Of a DNA stretch of 55,337 bases, positions 15,103-23,978 are shown one piece after another. Source of the DNA: Mucilaginibacter polytrichastri (GTDB lineage Bacteria > Bacteroidota > Bacteroidia > Sphingobacteriales > Sphingobacteriaceae); contig NZ_MPPL01000001.1 of NCBI RefSeq assembly GCF_001911425.1, positions 3,425,170-3,480,506 on the forward strand, given 5' to 3'. The notes beneath the pieces are model-generated. The model was given only the letters and a program-made list of their open reading frames with translations, searched no databases and was not told where the DNA came from. Positions within the stretch are counted from its first letter, which is position 1. Each line of letters starts with the position of its first letter. Both the position numbers and the translations under genes were made by a program.

Positions 15103-17478
15103 TTAATTATTCCAGTTGGCCTGGGTTACGTAATAATAAACTTTGCCGTTAGATGTAAAATGCTGTTGCAGCAAAGCCTGTTGCTTAATGGTGTTACGGC
15201 TTTTAACAAGGTAATTGATATAGGCTTCAAACTGTTGCTGCGGCATATCGCCATCGTGTTTCAGGTCAATTACCTTGTATTTAAATAAGTCCTTTTTGCT
15301 TGGCGGGGCAACCATACCGGTGGTTTTACGGATGTAATCGCCCAGTAGCATGTTCTTGATATCAGATTTTGGCGTATCCTTTAAACCCAGGTTTTTGCGC
15401 ACAATGTCAATGTAATTCTTGTACAACTTACTGCGGTAATTACCGGCATCCTGCTGTAAGTTTTCACCTATCATTAAGGAAAGCAGGTCTGACATTTGCT
15501 TGTATTCTGCCTCGTTCAATATCACCAGGTATTGCAACTGTTTAGGGTTGTCGCTTACCAATTTCGCCGGCACTTCGGCAGGTAAGTAATACTTAAACGC
15601 ATTATGCGGCATATTGTCGCCAAGGCTGTCTGGCACCGGTGCTGTAAACTGTGAGTTTACAACCGATGTTACGTATCGATGTTCGCGGCCGGTTAACCTG
15701 AAAACACTATCCAGTGAATGAGTTTGCGTGTAAATATCATTCTGGGTTTCTTTCATTAAACGGGCAAGTGCGGCATCCATAGCCTGGTTGGTTTTAACCA
15801 CACCCTTAGGCGGGAAAATTACAGCACCTTGGATCAAACTATTTTTTGGATAATCGAGGTAGAAAGAGATAGAGTCTGAAAGCGACACGTTAAACTGTTG
15901 CGTATTGCTTAAGCCCTCGCCTATTACCATACGGTTCTTTTTACGTTCGGCCAATAAAGCGGCAGACTCTGAAACCAGCTTGCGCGACTGGATCACAAAG
16001 TTGTTATAGATCGGGTTATAATCGCTGTAAACCTGTATGGCTAGCAAGCGTGCATCGACATTAGCCACTTCCGTAGCCATATCGTACACATTGTCAGATT
16101 CGGGGTTATTACCCGTACTACCGATGAGCACAACCAAATTGGTTTCATTTTTATGGGCATTAAACATATTTAAAGAAGTATGCAGACCTTCAAAAACGGG
16201 CTGGCTATTTGGCGCAACAACACAATTGTTGGTAACACTGGCCTGTTTATCTAAAAAGCCAATTACTTTTCTGTAATCGGTATTTAACGGCTGTTGCTCT
16301 ATACCACTTGCGGTACAGTTACTGGCGCTGCGATACACCACGGCGCCATAGTTAATTTGGTTACCCTTGTTATATAATGAAAATATGTTCTCGAATGATT
16401 GTATGGTGCTGGTTAAGCCCGAAAAATAGCTTCGCATTGAACTGCCGCCATCAACTACAAATATCACGTTGATCTTATGGATATTTCTGCGGATGGACAG
16501 GTAATCTTTATAGGTTAAGTGGCCACCCTTTATATTAATAATACTATTTTGAGATTTATCGTAAACATCGGTAGCTACGCCTACTTTTAAATTACCGGTG
16601 GCATTGCTGTCGGTTGGGTAAGAGGTTACCGGCAAACTACGCAACAACGGCTGGTCAAAGTCCATCAGCGGATCAAAAACAAATGCTGTTGTAGGGCCAT
16701 TAAACTGTATCGATCTATTGATAACCACAGCAGCAGAATCTTCTGCATCGTAACCGCTTTTTGCAGAACCGATGTATAACCTTTCGCCCCAGCTGTGCAC
16801 CGCGTCTGATGGTACCCAGCCATAAATACTGTAAGCAGCACTATCGGCAATGAGCTGCCCTTCTGACCCAATCAATACGGTTTTACCATCGGGCGATTTT
16901 TTGAATATATATAAAAGCTGGTTAAGGGCTACTTTCGTTTTTTTATGCTCCATCTCGGGCGAGGTGTATACATAAAGCGAATCTTTTTTATCGTAATAAA
17001 CACGCGGATTGATTAACGGGCCTTTGCCAGATACAATGGCAATCGCCTTTTCGGGGTAACCGCTTTGTGCGTTTACATAGGCCGACTGCCAAAGCAATAC
17101 CTTGTCTTTATTAATCCAGCCGTAGCTTTGGGCTGCTTTTTTATTGGTTAGCTTACGGCCCTGTACCATACCGGCCTGATATTTAATTAGCTTAAGGTAA
17201 CCGTTGCGGGCTTCGCTTACATAAAACGGCTCCATAAACTTAATTTTTTTCATTACCAGCGAACCACCCGGTGAAGTATAGGTATAGTTCTCATCACGGT
17301 CAGAGAATACAATCCAGGGTAATGATGTGCTTTTGCCATCATCATACACGTTGGTTTTATTGTTGGGTTTTTCGAAAGCGGCAGGTAAGGTGGCCACTTT
17401 TTTACTGATAGAAACCGGCGACTGTGCATTGGCCGCCAGGGTGATAAACAGGAATGTGATATAAAGTAGATTTTTCAT
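15103..17478 (-). CDS. tssR: T6SSiii envelope protein TssR
   Basis: The 791-residue product begins with a Sec signal peptide ('YITFLFITLAANAQS'), so it is exported. The mid-region (about 330-480) is a von Willebrand A-like domain ('INVIFVVDGGSSMRSYFSG' and 'ETNLVVLIGSTGNNPES'), preceded by SH3-like beta segments and followed by a helical C-terminus ('LMIGENLQQDAGNYRSKLY'). This length, signal and vWA content match TssR of subtype iii T6SS, one of the subunits that replace the TssJLM membrane complex of other subtypes. It follows the PKD protein by 19 bases and precedes clpV by 21. Confidence 0.88.
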   Translation of the reverse strand: MKNLLYITFLFITLAANAQSPVSISKKVATLPAAFEKPNNKTNVYDDGKSTSLPWIVFSDRDENYTYTSPGGSLVMKKIKFMEPFYVSEARNGYLKLIKYQAGMVQGRKLTNKKAAQSYGWINKDKVLLWQSAYVNAQSGYPEKAIAIVSGKGPLINPRVYYDKKDSLYVYTSPEMEHKKTKVALNQLLYIFKKSPDGKTVLIGSEGQLIADSAAYSIYGWVPSDAVHSWGERLYIGSAKSGYDAEDSAAVVINRSIQFNGPTTAFVFDPLMDFDQPLLRSLPVTSYPTDSNATGNLKVGVATDVYDKSQNSIINIKGGHLTYKDYLSIRRNIHKINVIFVVDGGSSMRSYFSGLTSTIQSFENIFSLYNKGNQINYGAVVYRSASNCTASGIEQQPLNTDYRKVIGFLDKQASVTNNCVVAPNSQPVFEGLHTSLNMFNAHKNETNLVVLIGSTGNNPESDNVYDMATEVANVDARLLAIQVYSDYNPIYNNFVIQSRKLVSESAALLAERKKNRMVIGEGLSNTQQFNVSLSDSISFYLDYPKNSLIQGAVIFPPKGVVKTNQAMDAALARLMKETQNDIYTQTHSLDSVFRLTGREHRYVTSVVNSQFTAPVPDSLGDNMPHNAFKYYLPAEVPAKLVSDNPKQLQYLVILNEAEYKQMSDLLSLMIGENLQQDAGNYRSKLYKNYIDIVRKNLGLKDTPKSDIKNMLLGDYIRKTTGMVAPPSKKDLFKYKVIDLKHDGDMPQQQFEAYINYLVKSRNTIKQQALLQQHFTSNGKVYYYVTQANWNN

Positions 17479-17497
17479 AGCAATGCGGATAGGCTAA

Positions 17498-18457
17498 TTA
17501 TTTGATGCGTTTAGTACCATTTGATGTTGCAGAATGCTGCTTTACAGTAAGCATGCTGGAGCAGGTTGATTTAGGCTTAAGGGTAACCTGGGCTTCATCA
17601 ATATTTACCCCGCCGCCAAAGGTTAAGCGCATGCAATACGAGTAAAAATCGGTTTGCTTGCTTTCCCCGTTCGATTCAACATTTACGGTTACTTTTTCGT
17701 CTCCGCAGAAGTATTTATTGACCAGATAATAATACTGGTTGTTAAAATCGGCACCATTGGCAATAGCCTGCAAGTGCGAGCGGATATCGTCAATAACCTT
17801 GGCCTCACCCTCTCCGGGTGTAACAATGGCATTAACGGTAGAATCGGGATTGGTAATTAATATTTTCTGGAACACCGGGTGTGTACTGTTATCGGTGCTC
17901 AGTTTCACAAAATAAGTACCGGGGTTATGGTAAGTATACAACGCTGTAGGGCCTTTAATATCTACCCGGCCAGTTTCGCCGAATGACCATTCGTAAATAC
18001 GGGCATTGCCTTGCGCTTCCAGCCTTACTTCTTCATTAACAATACCGCGGGTAGGGCCATTAATGGTAAGCAGGGTATCTTTGGCAGCTGTGGCTACAGT
18101 GTCTTTAACATTTAGCGGAAACTGTTGCTGTAATTTACCATCAACAGTTACGCGTACAATATAGGCGCCTGGTTTTTTAAAGCGGTAAGTACCGTTTTGC
18201 TGTGTTGCCCGGTCGCCGTTGCCAAACTCCCATTGCCAGTTTTTGGCGTTGGCGGTATTGTCAGAGTAAACGAGGTCTTCGTTCAAAAATATCTCATCTT
18301 TTAAAATACGTGCGTTAATTGTTCTTTTGTCAAACAGCGAACTTTTAAACAGAAAAATAAGGCCTGCTAAGAGCATTATGCTCACAATTATGTACAGGAA
18401 AATATAGTTTTGCCTGTTGGTGTTAATTGGCCTGCCGTTGTTAAAATCGTCTTGCAT
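17498..18457 (-). CDS. tssP: PKD-domain inner membrane protein, probable T6SSiii TssP
   Basis: The 319-residue product has a short cytoplasmic start, one membrane helix (about residues 23-42, 'YIIVSIMLLAGLIFLF') and a periplasmic part with two PKD/Ig-like domains. Those are marked by 'WQWEFGNGDRATQQNGTYRF' and 'YEWSFGETGRVDIKGPTALY'. A C-terminal domain contains several Cys residues ('YFCGDEKVTV', 'YSYCMRLTFGGG'). Its place between TssR and the one-helix proteins of the same strand marks it as part of the T6SSiii trans-envelope complex. I assign TssP by domain content and order; the exact letter is less certain than its membership in the complex. Confidence 0.7.
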   Translation of the reverse strand: MQDDFNNGRPINTNRQNYIFLYIIVSIMLLAGLIFLFKSSLFDKRTINARILKDEIFLNEDLVYSDNTANAKNWQWEFGNGDRATQQNGTYRFKKPGAYIVRVTVDGKLQQQFPLNVKDTVATAAKDTLLTINGPTRGIVNEEVRLEAQGNARIYEWSFGETGRVDIKGPTALYTYHNPGTYFVKLSTDNSTHPVFQKILITNPDSTVNAIVTPGEGEAKVIDDIRSHLQAIANGADFNNQYYYLVNKYFCGDEKVTVNVESNGESKQTDFYSYCMRLTFGGGVNIDEAQVTLKPKSTCSSMLTVKQHSATSNGTKRIK

Positions 18458-18497
18458 GGGTAAAGGTGGTTGTGGTTGTTATACAGGATCTGGTTAA

Positions 18498-18989
18498 TTA
18501 ATGCCCCGCAGAGCCCAGGCTTTGCTGGAGCTGCCGGGTAGAAAGTTTACAATCGTCTAATAATTTATTTAAGCGGCTTATATCGTTGTAGTTACCTCTA
18601 AGCTCACGCTTATCATAAAAAAGGTTTTCATGTATTTTAGATGCATAAATGAAACACTTGTACCGGCTATCATAAGGCCTGCTGTTGTAATAGGAACGTA
18701 TGGCTACAATAGAATTTTTAATATCATTTTCAAGAAACAGCGCCTGCACGTTGGGATTAAATTTTACAATGCGGGCGTAAGTGGTATCTATAGTTGGTGT
18801 GGCTTCGCCAACAGTACTTTCAAATCGTTCTTCTTCCTGCAGATGTTTGGCAAACTCGTCTTTAGATACGTTACTGCCATTATTGTAATTGTAAAATATA
18901 GCGGTGCACAGCACACCCGCTGTAAATAAAAACAGGGCCAGGAAAAATAAAAAACGTTCGCGTTTTTCTTTTAAGCTAAACTTCATCAT
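18498..18989 (-). CDS. Small one-helix T6SSiii membrane-complex protein (TssQ/TssP-like)
   Basis: The 163-residue product has a strongly basic start, one membrane helix (about 12-34) and a periplasmic helical domain. The sequence 'AGVLC' near residue 28 loosely resembles a lipobox, but Leu before the Cys makes lipidation doubtful. It starts 5 bases after the stop of tssO and is followed by the PKD protein after 40 bases. Subtype iii systems need TssN, O, P, Q and R; with N, O, R and a PKD protein assigned, this gene is the remaining candidate for TssQ. That is by elimination, not recognised motif. Confidence 0.65.
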   Translation of the reverse strand: MMKFSLKEKRERFLFFLALFLFTAGVLCTAIFYNYNNGSNVSKDEFAKHLQEEERFESTVGEATPTIDTTYARIVKFNPNVQALFLENDIKNSIVAIRSYYNSRPYDSRYKCFIYASKIHENLFYDKRELRGNYNDISRLNKLLDDCKLSTRQLQQSLGSAGH

Positions 18990-18994
18990 AATAT

Positions 18995-19513
18995 TTACCG
19001 GCCAAATCGCCCTTTAATTTTGTTTACTGCGGTGGTATTGGTTCTGTTACATGATTCGAGTTGCGAACGAAGGCTTTCTATCTGGTAACGGGTAGTAAAA
19101 AGCGAATCTTTAACATTTGCTGCTGTAGAGATATTATCGCTCAGCTTTTTATACAAGTCGAAGCTTTTTAATGGCATGGGGTTTTGCTGCAATTTGGCTT
19201 GAATTTTCAGGTTACTCTCCTGTATATCGTTCAGTAATAAATTCTGATTGTTAAGCTCATCAGCATTCATTTTGGTATACTGCGACAGTTGCTGCATGCG
19301 CTGTAAAATAATATCGAAGTTGTTGTTGATATCGTTACGGATGGTTACCAGCCTGTCCGATTCTTTAGCCTTATCATTAAGTATGGCTACTTCCCGGGTA
19401 GCTGTAATAAAGAAAAAATAGACTGCAACAATGCTGCATACTATGAGTATAAAAAAGTAAAAAATGAACTTTAAATAGGCACTTCGTAGTTCGCTGTTAT
19501 TAACTGGTTTCAT
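18995..19513 (-). CDS. tssO: T6SSiii membrane protein TssO
   Basis: The 172-residue product (ATG at 19513; the TTG one codon earlier is less likely) starts with 'MKPVNNSELRSAYLKF', closely following the TssO family pattern of a short polar N-terminus, one membrane helix (about 15-38) and a long periplasmic coiled coil. It is one of the inner membrane subunits replacing TssL/TssM in Bacteroidetes systems. It is the first gene of the long minus-strand block; 211 bases separate it from the divergent tssE. A minus-strand -7-like element TAAATTTG (19689-19696) lies in that gap. Confidence 0.78.
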   Translation of the reverse strand: MKPVNNSELRSAYLKFIFYFFILIVCSIVAVYFFFITATREVAILNDKAKESDRLVTIRNDINNNFDIILQRMQQLSQYTKMNADELNNQNLLLNDIQESNLKIQAKLQQNPMPLKSFDLYKKLSDNISTAANVKDSLFTTRYQIESLRSQLESCNRTNTTAVNKIKGRFGR

Positions 19514-19724
19514 CAAAAAAATCTATCAATAAACGGTTTAAGTATCTCTGATAATTGATTTAGTATTACTAAGCGCCCGTTAGTTTGGCGCCCCATAAGC
19601 TGCTTTTCCTTGTGATGAGATAAACAACTTTTCAACCTGCACGAATATTAATACAACTATTTAAGAAATGAATTGTTTACAGATAACACAAATTTAAACT
19701 CACAGTTACAATTTACCTATAAAT

Positions 19725-20159
19725 ATGCCTATACCACTTTACAAAAAACCTTTCGGCATGGGGCGAATTTTACAAGGACAAGATCTTGATACACAAGATA
19801 TTGGCGCTTCTATATCGCAGTACATCGAACTAATAATTTTTACCAGATATGGAGAGCACCGCTACGACCCAAATTTTGGATGCGAGATCTGGGACCTTGA
19901 TTTTGAGCTCATTGTAAGCGAAAGAATGTGGGAAGAAAAGTTGCGGCAATCGCTTTTACGCTCCATTACCAAATACGAACAGCGCATTTACGACGTGCAA
20001 ATTGACGCACATATTAAAGAAGTAAGCAAATTTTATCCATTAAGAAACGTAAATGAGATTAAAAAGAAAGTGGAGATTATTATTAACGGTAAAATGCAAC
20101 AAACCGGCGAAAACTATACGTTTATAACATCGTTATTTCTAAGTCCTTTATCAGCCTAA
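19725..20159 (+). CDS. tssE: T6SS baseplate wedge protein TssE (gp25-like)
   Basis: This 144-residue protein is of the gp25/TssE family, part of the baseplate wedge that nucleates the sheath. The family block 'SISQYIELIIFTRYGEHRYD' and 'NFGCEIWDLDFE' near 30-60 corresponds to the gp25 'I..LL.T..GER...P.FG' pattern. The usual final Glu-Arg is replaced by Glu-His. It begins the plus-strand pair tssE-tssF; the stop is 4 bases before tssF. Confidence 0.9.
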   Translation: MPIPLYKKPFGMGRILQGQDLDTQDIGASISQYIELIIFTRYGEHRYDPNFGCEIWDLDFELIVSERMWEEKLRQSLLRSITKYEQRIYDVQIDAHIKEVSKFYPLRNVNEIKKKVEIIINGKMQQTGENYTFITSLFLSPLSA

Positions 20160-20163
20160 ACTT

Positions 20164-22008
20164 ATGAGCAATATATTTTTTAATACTAAAGAAGATATCA
20201 GAACACGCATGCTGCGCAACGCCATGGATTACTGGGGCACCGCCAACATTAATGATATTGACCCGATGGTTAAGCTTTTGATTGAAACCCTAAGCACCGA
20301 GCTCTTTAATGTATCAAACGATGTAAAAAACCTGGAGAACCGGGTATTAAGCAAAATATCGCGCATACTGGCCTCAGATTATTTAACTTCTGCCCTGCCC
20401 GCGCATGGTGTTTTAAAAGCGCAGCCTATAGAAGCCAAAGAAGTAGTAAACGTTAACAATCATTTTTTTTATAAAAGGCAGGCCACAAAAGATACCGCAA
20501 AAAACGAAAACGAGGATATATTTTTTTCGCCAGTGGGCGATGTTAATCTATTTAATGCCAATATACGTTATGCAAGCAGCGGGCGCAATTTGTATGAGTA
20601 TGATGAAAACATGCGTAAAAATACCCTGCTTACAGCTGCCTCTACCCTCCATACCGAAAGTAATACCCTGTGGGTTGGGATAGAAGCTGCACCCGGCCTT
20701 ATTAACCTGCAAAACCTGGCCCTCTTTTTTGAATGGCCAGACTACACCGCTAATGACGATTTTTACAAGCTGCTTTCGGTAGTAAAATGTTATGCCGGCG
20801 ATTATGAGCTGGAGACCCAGCCCGGGCTGGTTTACAGGGAAGATCTGGACGCCAAGAACAGGCCTGTATTTTATGAGCAGAACGTAATAAACCTTATTAC
20901 CCGCGATATTAAAGAGTTTTACACCAACAGGTTTATCTCATTAACAGACATCCGGCTAACTGATGTTACCAATTATACCCTGGCGTTTCCGGAAGCATTT
21001 ACTAATGCTTTTAACACGGCAGAGCTAAGCAGGTTAAAGCCATGTACCTGGATTAAGATCACCTTTCCGGCTGCTATTGCGCCGCATATTATAGAAGAAC
21101 TGCAGGTATCAGTTAACTGTTTCCCGGTGGTGAACAGGCGCAGGTACGAGCAGAAATACAGGTTGAGGGAAATGAACAATATTATACCCATTAAGGTGGC
21201 ATCAAATGACCATTTTTTATCGGTTAAAGATTTGTTTGACGATCGTAACGTACATTACAGTGAGATACCGTACACCCAGGCCAACCAAAGTTTTGAGGGC
21301 AGTTACTCTATTCGCAATGGTGGCGCCGAGCGGTTCGACTCGCGCAATGCGCAACAGCTTATCGAGTATTTATTTGAGTTGTTGAGGGATGAAAAAGCCG
21401 CTTTTGCCAGCTATGGAAGCGATTTTTTAAACAACATACTGAAAACACTTGAACAGAATTTGGCACTGATCGAAAAAAAATCGCGCCTGGCCGAAAACGG
21501 TCATGAGCTGTTTAATTATCTGATTGTGAAGCCTAATGAAAAAGCTACCATGCTTTACTTACAATATTGGACCACACTGGCCGATGCAGCTAATAACATA
21601 CGCCGTGGTGCGCGCCTGCAACAGTTCGAGATGCTTAAAATTAAGGCTGATAGCCTGCGCCTGATGAGCAGTACCGTTGGCGGCCGTAACAGCCTTGGGG
21701 CTACAGAACGTATCCAGGCCTACAAATACGGACTGACCACTAAAGACAGGATTGTTACCCAGGCAGATCTGGTAAGCTTTTGCTTTTATGAACTGGGCAA
21801 TAAAATAACCGATGTTAAAATAGGCAAAGGGCTGGTGGTATCCAGCAACCCGAAAGAGGGCTTCAAAAAAACGGTGGATATATTTTTAAAACCTGCCGGT
21901 AATATCAAGCTCTCTGCTGATGATTGGGATACGCTGCTTAATCTGCTGCAATCTAAATTAAGCAGCCGCAGCGTAATAAACTCGAGCTACAGGTTGTTTA
22001 TAAACTAA
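20164..22008 (+). CDS. tssF: T6SS baseplate protein TssF
   Basis: The 614-residue product is a TssF/VasA-type baseplate subunit: an N-terminal helical region with 'DPMVKLLIETLSTELFNVSN', central beta domains ('GLINLQNLALFFEWP', 'VSVNCFPVVNRRR') and a C-terminal domain with 'GLTTKDRIVTQADLVSFCFY'. TssF with TssG and TssE forms the wedge under the sheath. Its stop codon TAA (22006-22008) directly abuts the stop of tssG on the opposite strand. Confidence 0.92.
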   Translation: MSNIFFNTKEDIRTRMLRNAMDYWGTANINDIDPMVKLLIETLSTELFNVSNDVKNLENRVLSKISRILASDYLTSALPAHGVLKAQPIEAKEVVNVNNHFFYKRQATKDTAKNENEDIFFSPVGDVNLFNANIRYASSGRNLYEYDENMRKNTLLTAASTLHTESNTLWVGIEAAPGLINLQNLALFFEWPDYTANDDFYKLLSVVKCYAGDYELETQPGLVYREDLDAKNRPVFYEQNVINLITRDIKEFYTNRFISLTDIRLTDVTNYTLAFPEAFTNAFNTAELSRLKPCTWIKITFPAAIAPHIIEELQVSVNCFPVVNRRRYEQKYRLREMNNIIPIKVASNDHFLSVKDLFDDRNVHYSEIPYTQANQSFEGSYSIRNGGAERFDSRNAQQLIEYLFELLRDEKAAFASYGSDFLNNILKTLEQNLALIEKKSRLAENGHELFNYLIVKPNEKATMLYLQYWTTLADAANNIRRGARLQQFEMLKIKADSLRLMSSTVGGRNSLGATERIQAYKYGLTTKDRIVTQADLVSFCFYELGNKITDVKIGKGLVVSSNPKEGFKKTVDIFLKPAGNIKLSADDWDTLLNLLQSKLSSRSVINSSYRLFIN

Positions 22009-22947
22009 TTAATTGCCTAAAAATGTAGTAAAACCCAGGCAGGCGTTTTCTTCGCCCAAACCCAGTACCAGTTTTTGATAATCGGGCTCGGCTACATACC
22101 GCGTACTGATACCGGTTTGCAGAGGAATAAAATAAGACAACAGCACATCCATAGCTTCGGCAGCGCGGGTACCAGGCAAAAACTCAAGCATTTGCTTGGC
22201 TGTAAGCGGTCCAATAGTTATAATTAATTCTTCTTCCGGCTCGTTAACCTGCCCTGCAATAAAATTAACACCCAAAACACCCGAACCTAACTTGGTTTCT
22301 AATGCCTTGGCTTCGGCAGCCATGGTGTTATTATCGCTAAGCTGGTATTGAAGGCTGATGCCTGCCTTAAACATAATACTAAATACATTGCTTATAAAAT
22401 CGAGATTGTTACGCTGTTCGTGTATTACAGGCAGCACATGCATCAGTATTACCATTTGCTCGTTGGTAAAACATTTAAACTCTCGCCACTCTTTTAAAAA
22501 TATATTAACCAGTTCATCATACTCACTTTTTTTGTCAAGGCGGCTCTCGTATAGTTCAACCACAGTGCGGATGTGGTAGAGCTCGGCTTCAAAGGGAGCA
22601 AAAAATGCGCGGGCCTGCTTTTCCTCTTCGCGGCGGGCAACTACATCTTTAATCATTTCTTCCTCGGTGATCATCACACTGGATGATGGCGGCAGGTGAA
22701 ACAACCCTTCGGGCAGCATATCATACAAACCCTCCCGGTTAATACTGATAGACAGCATTTTGCGGTTTCGATAGGCCGAATCATAATTAGTTACCCCGGC
22801 TATTTCTTTAGCATAGGCGCGCTCCTTGGCACCCACGGGCAAAATAATTACCTCATCGGCGTTAACAAGTCCCTGCTCAATCAATTCGGCGGCAAGGGTT
22901 ACGGCTTTGTAATCTGTATCGAGCTGGTTTGGTAGCTTAACAATCAT
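22009..22947 (-). CDS. tssG: T6SS baseplate protein TssG
   Basis: The 312-residue product fits TssG of Bacteroidetes T6SS: 'RNRKMLSISINREGLYDMLP', 'LPPSSSVMITEEEMIKD', a central helical part ('FTNEQMVILMHVLPVIHEQR') and a C-terminal beta domain ('NFIAGQVNEPEEELIITIGP'). In most T6SS loci tssG directly follows tssF on the same strand. Here it has been inverted so the two genes converge with no intergenic base. The call rests on gene content and pattern. No other gene in the locus could supply TssG. Confidence 0.8.
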   Translation of the reverse strand: MIVKLPNQLDTDYKAVTLAAELIEQGLVNADEVIILPVGAKERAYAKEIAGVTNYDSAYRNRKMLSISINREGLYDMLPEGLFHLPPSSSVMITEEEMIKDVVARREEEKQARAFFAPFEAELYHIRTVVELYESRLDKKSEYDELVNIFLKEWREFKCFTNEQMVILMHVLPVIHEQRNNLDFISNVFSIMFKAGISLQYQLSDNNTMAAEAKALETKLGSGVLGVNFIAGQVNEPEEELIITIGPLTAKQMLEFLPGTRAAEAMDVLLSYFIPLQTGISTRYVAEPDYQKLVLGLGEENACLGFTTFLGN

Positions 22948-23064
22948 TTAACTTGATTTTTGCAGTGTTATATAAAACAATAACCACAATTATTGGTAAT
23001 TGATTAGACAAAGTTCAGATTTAATTATTTGGACTTTTTTTAGCCATCTACACCTATAACTTTT

Positions 23065-23958
23065 ATGGACGTTAAATCCTTCTTTATCCGCTATTTGCTG
23101 TTCCCGGTAATTTTTGTTGTTGCCACGGCAATAATGACCATTATCAATAAAAAGAATAAACTTCTTAATAACAAAAAGCTTATTGTTATTATTCTTGTTA
23201 CCAGTTTATTGCTTGGGTTGCCAGGCTTAATGGGCTTTTTAGATCTGCAATTTATGCCTTGGGGATACATTATCTGCCAAATTTATTACATAACCCTTGG
23301 TATACTATTTGTATGGCTGGCCGGCGTTTATTACGAAACCGAGCTATTGGAACGTAAAGGCTTTTTCTTTATATGTTGCCTCATAGCATGCTTGCTGGGT
23401 GTGTTTCTGTTTAAACTGGGCTTCGATTGGTTAAATGACCTTAAATATGGCTTATGGGCGGCTAGCTCTGTATTTGTATTTTTGGTTCCGGTTGTTTTCT
23501 GGTGGGCCTATATTGCCTTTTTAAATATCCCGCTGGAAATCTATAAAATTTGGCAATACCCGCTTGTTCCGGCCGATATCAGCATGGAGCATCTTGATTT
23601 TAATCATTTGCTGGTATTAGAAGTTAACCTGTATAAGCATACCGATGATGCAGAGCCTTTAAAAGTCAAAGCAAAAGCCCCGCGCAACATGAACTTTGGT
23701 TTATGGTTCCAGAAATTTATTGATGATTATAATTTAAAATTTCCCGATTCGCCTATACAATACCAGCATGCCGGCAAGGAAAGTTATAGGTGGATTTTTT
23801 ACATTAAACCATCGTTTTTTAAGCAACGGCAGTTTATTGACCCCGACCTTGATATTGAACAAAACAACGTTACCGAAACCTTTGCCATTTTTGCAAAAAG
23901 GGTTTCTGAGGTAGCAAGCACACCCGAGCGCAAAGGTGATGAAGCTGTTTATTTATAA
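23065..23958 (+). CDS. tssN: T6SSiii polytopic membrane protein TssN
   Basis: The 297-residue product has about five membrane helices in the first 175 residues ('YLLFPVIFVVATAIMTII', 'LIVIILVTSLLLGLPGLM', 'FFFICCLIACLLGVFLFKLG', and others), then a cytoplasmic domain of about 120 residues ('FGLWFQKFIDDYNLKF', 'YRWIFYIKPSFFKQRQ'). This matches TssN, the polytopic inner membrane subunit unique to subtype iii systems that links the membrane complex to the baseplate. It is divergent from tssG across 117 bases and 20 bases upstream of tssK. Confidence 0.87.
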   Translation: MDVKSFFIRYLLFPVIFVVATAIMTIINKKNKLLNNKKLIVIILVTSLLLGLPGLMGFLDLQFMPWGYIICQIYYITLGILFVWLAGVYYETELLERKGFFFICCLIACLLGVFLFKLGFDWLNDLKYGLWAASSVFVFLVPVVFWWAYIAFLNIPLEIYKIWQYPLVPADISMEHLDFNHLLVLEVNLYKHTDDAEPLKVKAKAPRNMNFGLWFQKFIDDYNLKFPDSPIQYQHAGKESYRWIFYIKPSFFKQRQFIDPDLDIEQNNVTETFAIFAKRVSEVASTPERKGDEAVYL

Positions 23959-23978
23959 ATTTCACAAAATAGTATCGT

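Noticed and set aside
5572..20159. gp25-, gp27/gp5- and sheath-like genes as a phage tail or extracellular contractile injection system
   Set aside because: The presence of ClpV, TssK, TssN, TssO and TssR membrane-complex genes and Hcp makes this a type VI secretion system; no tail-tube, tape-measure or tail-fibre genes are seen.
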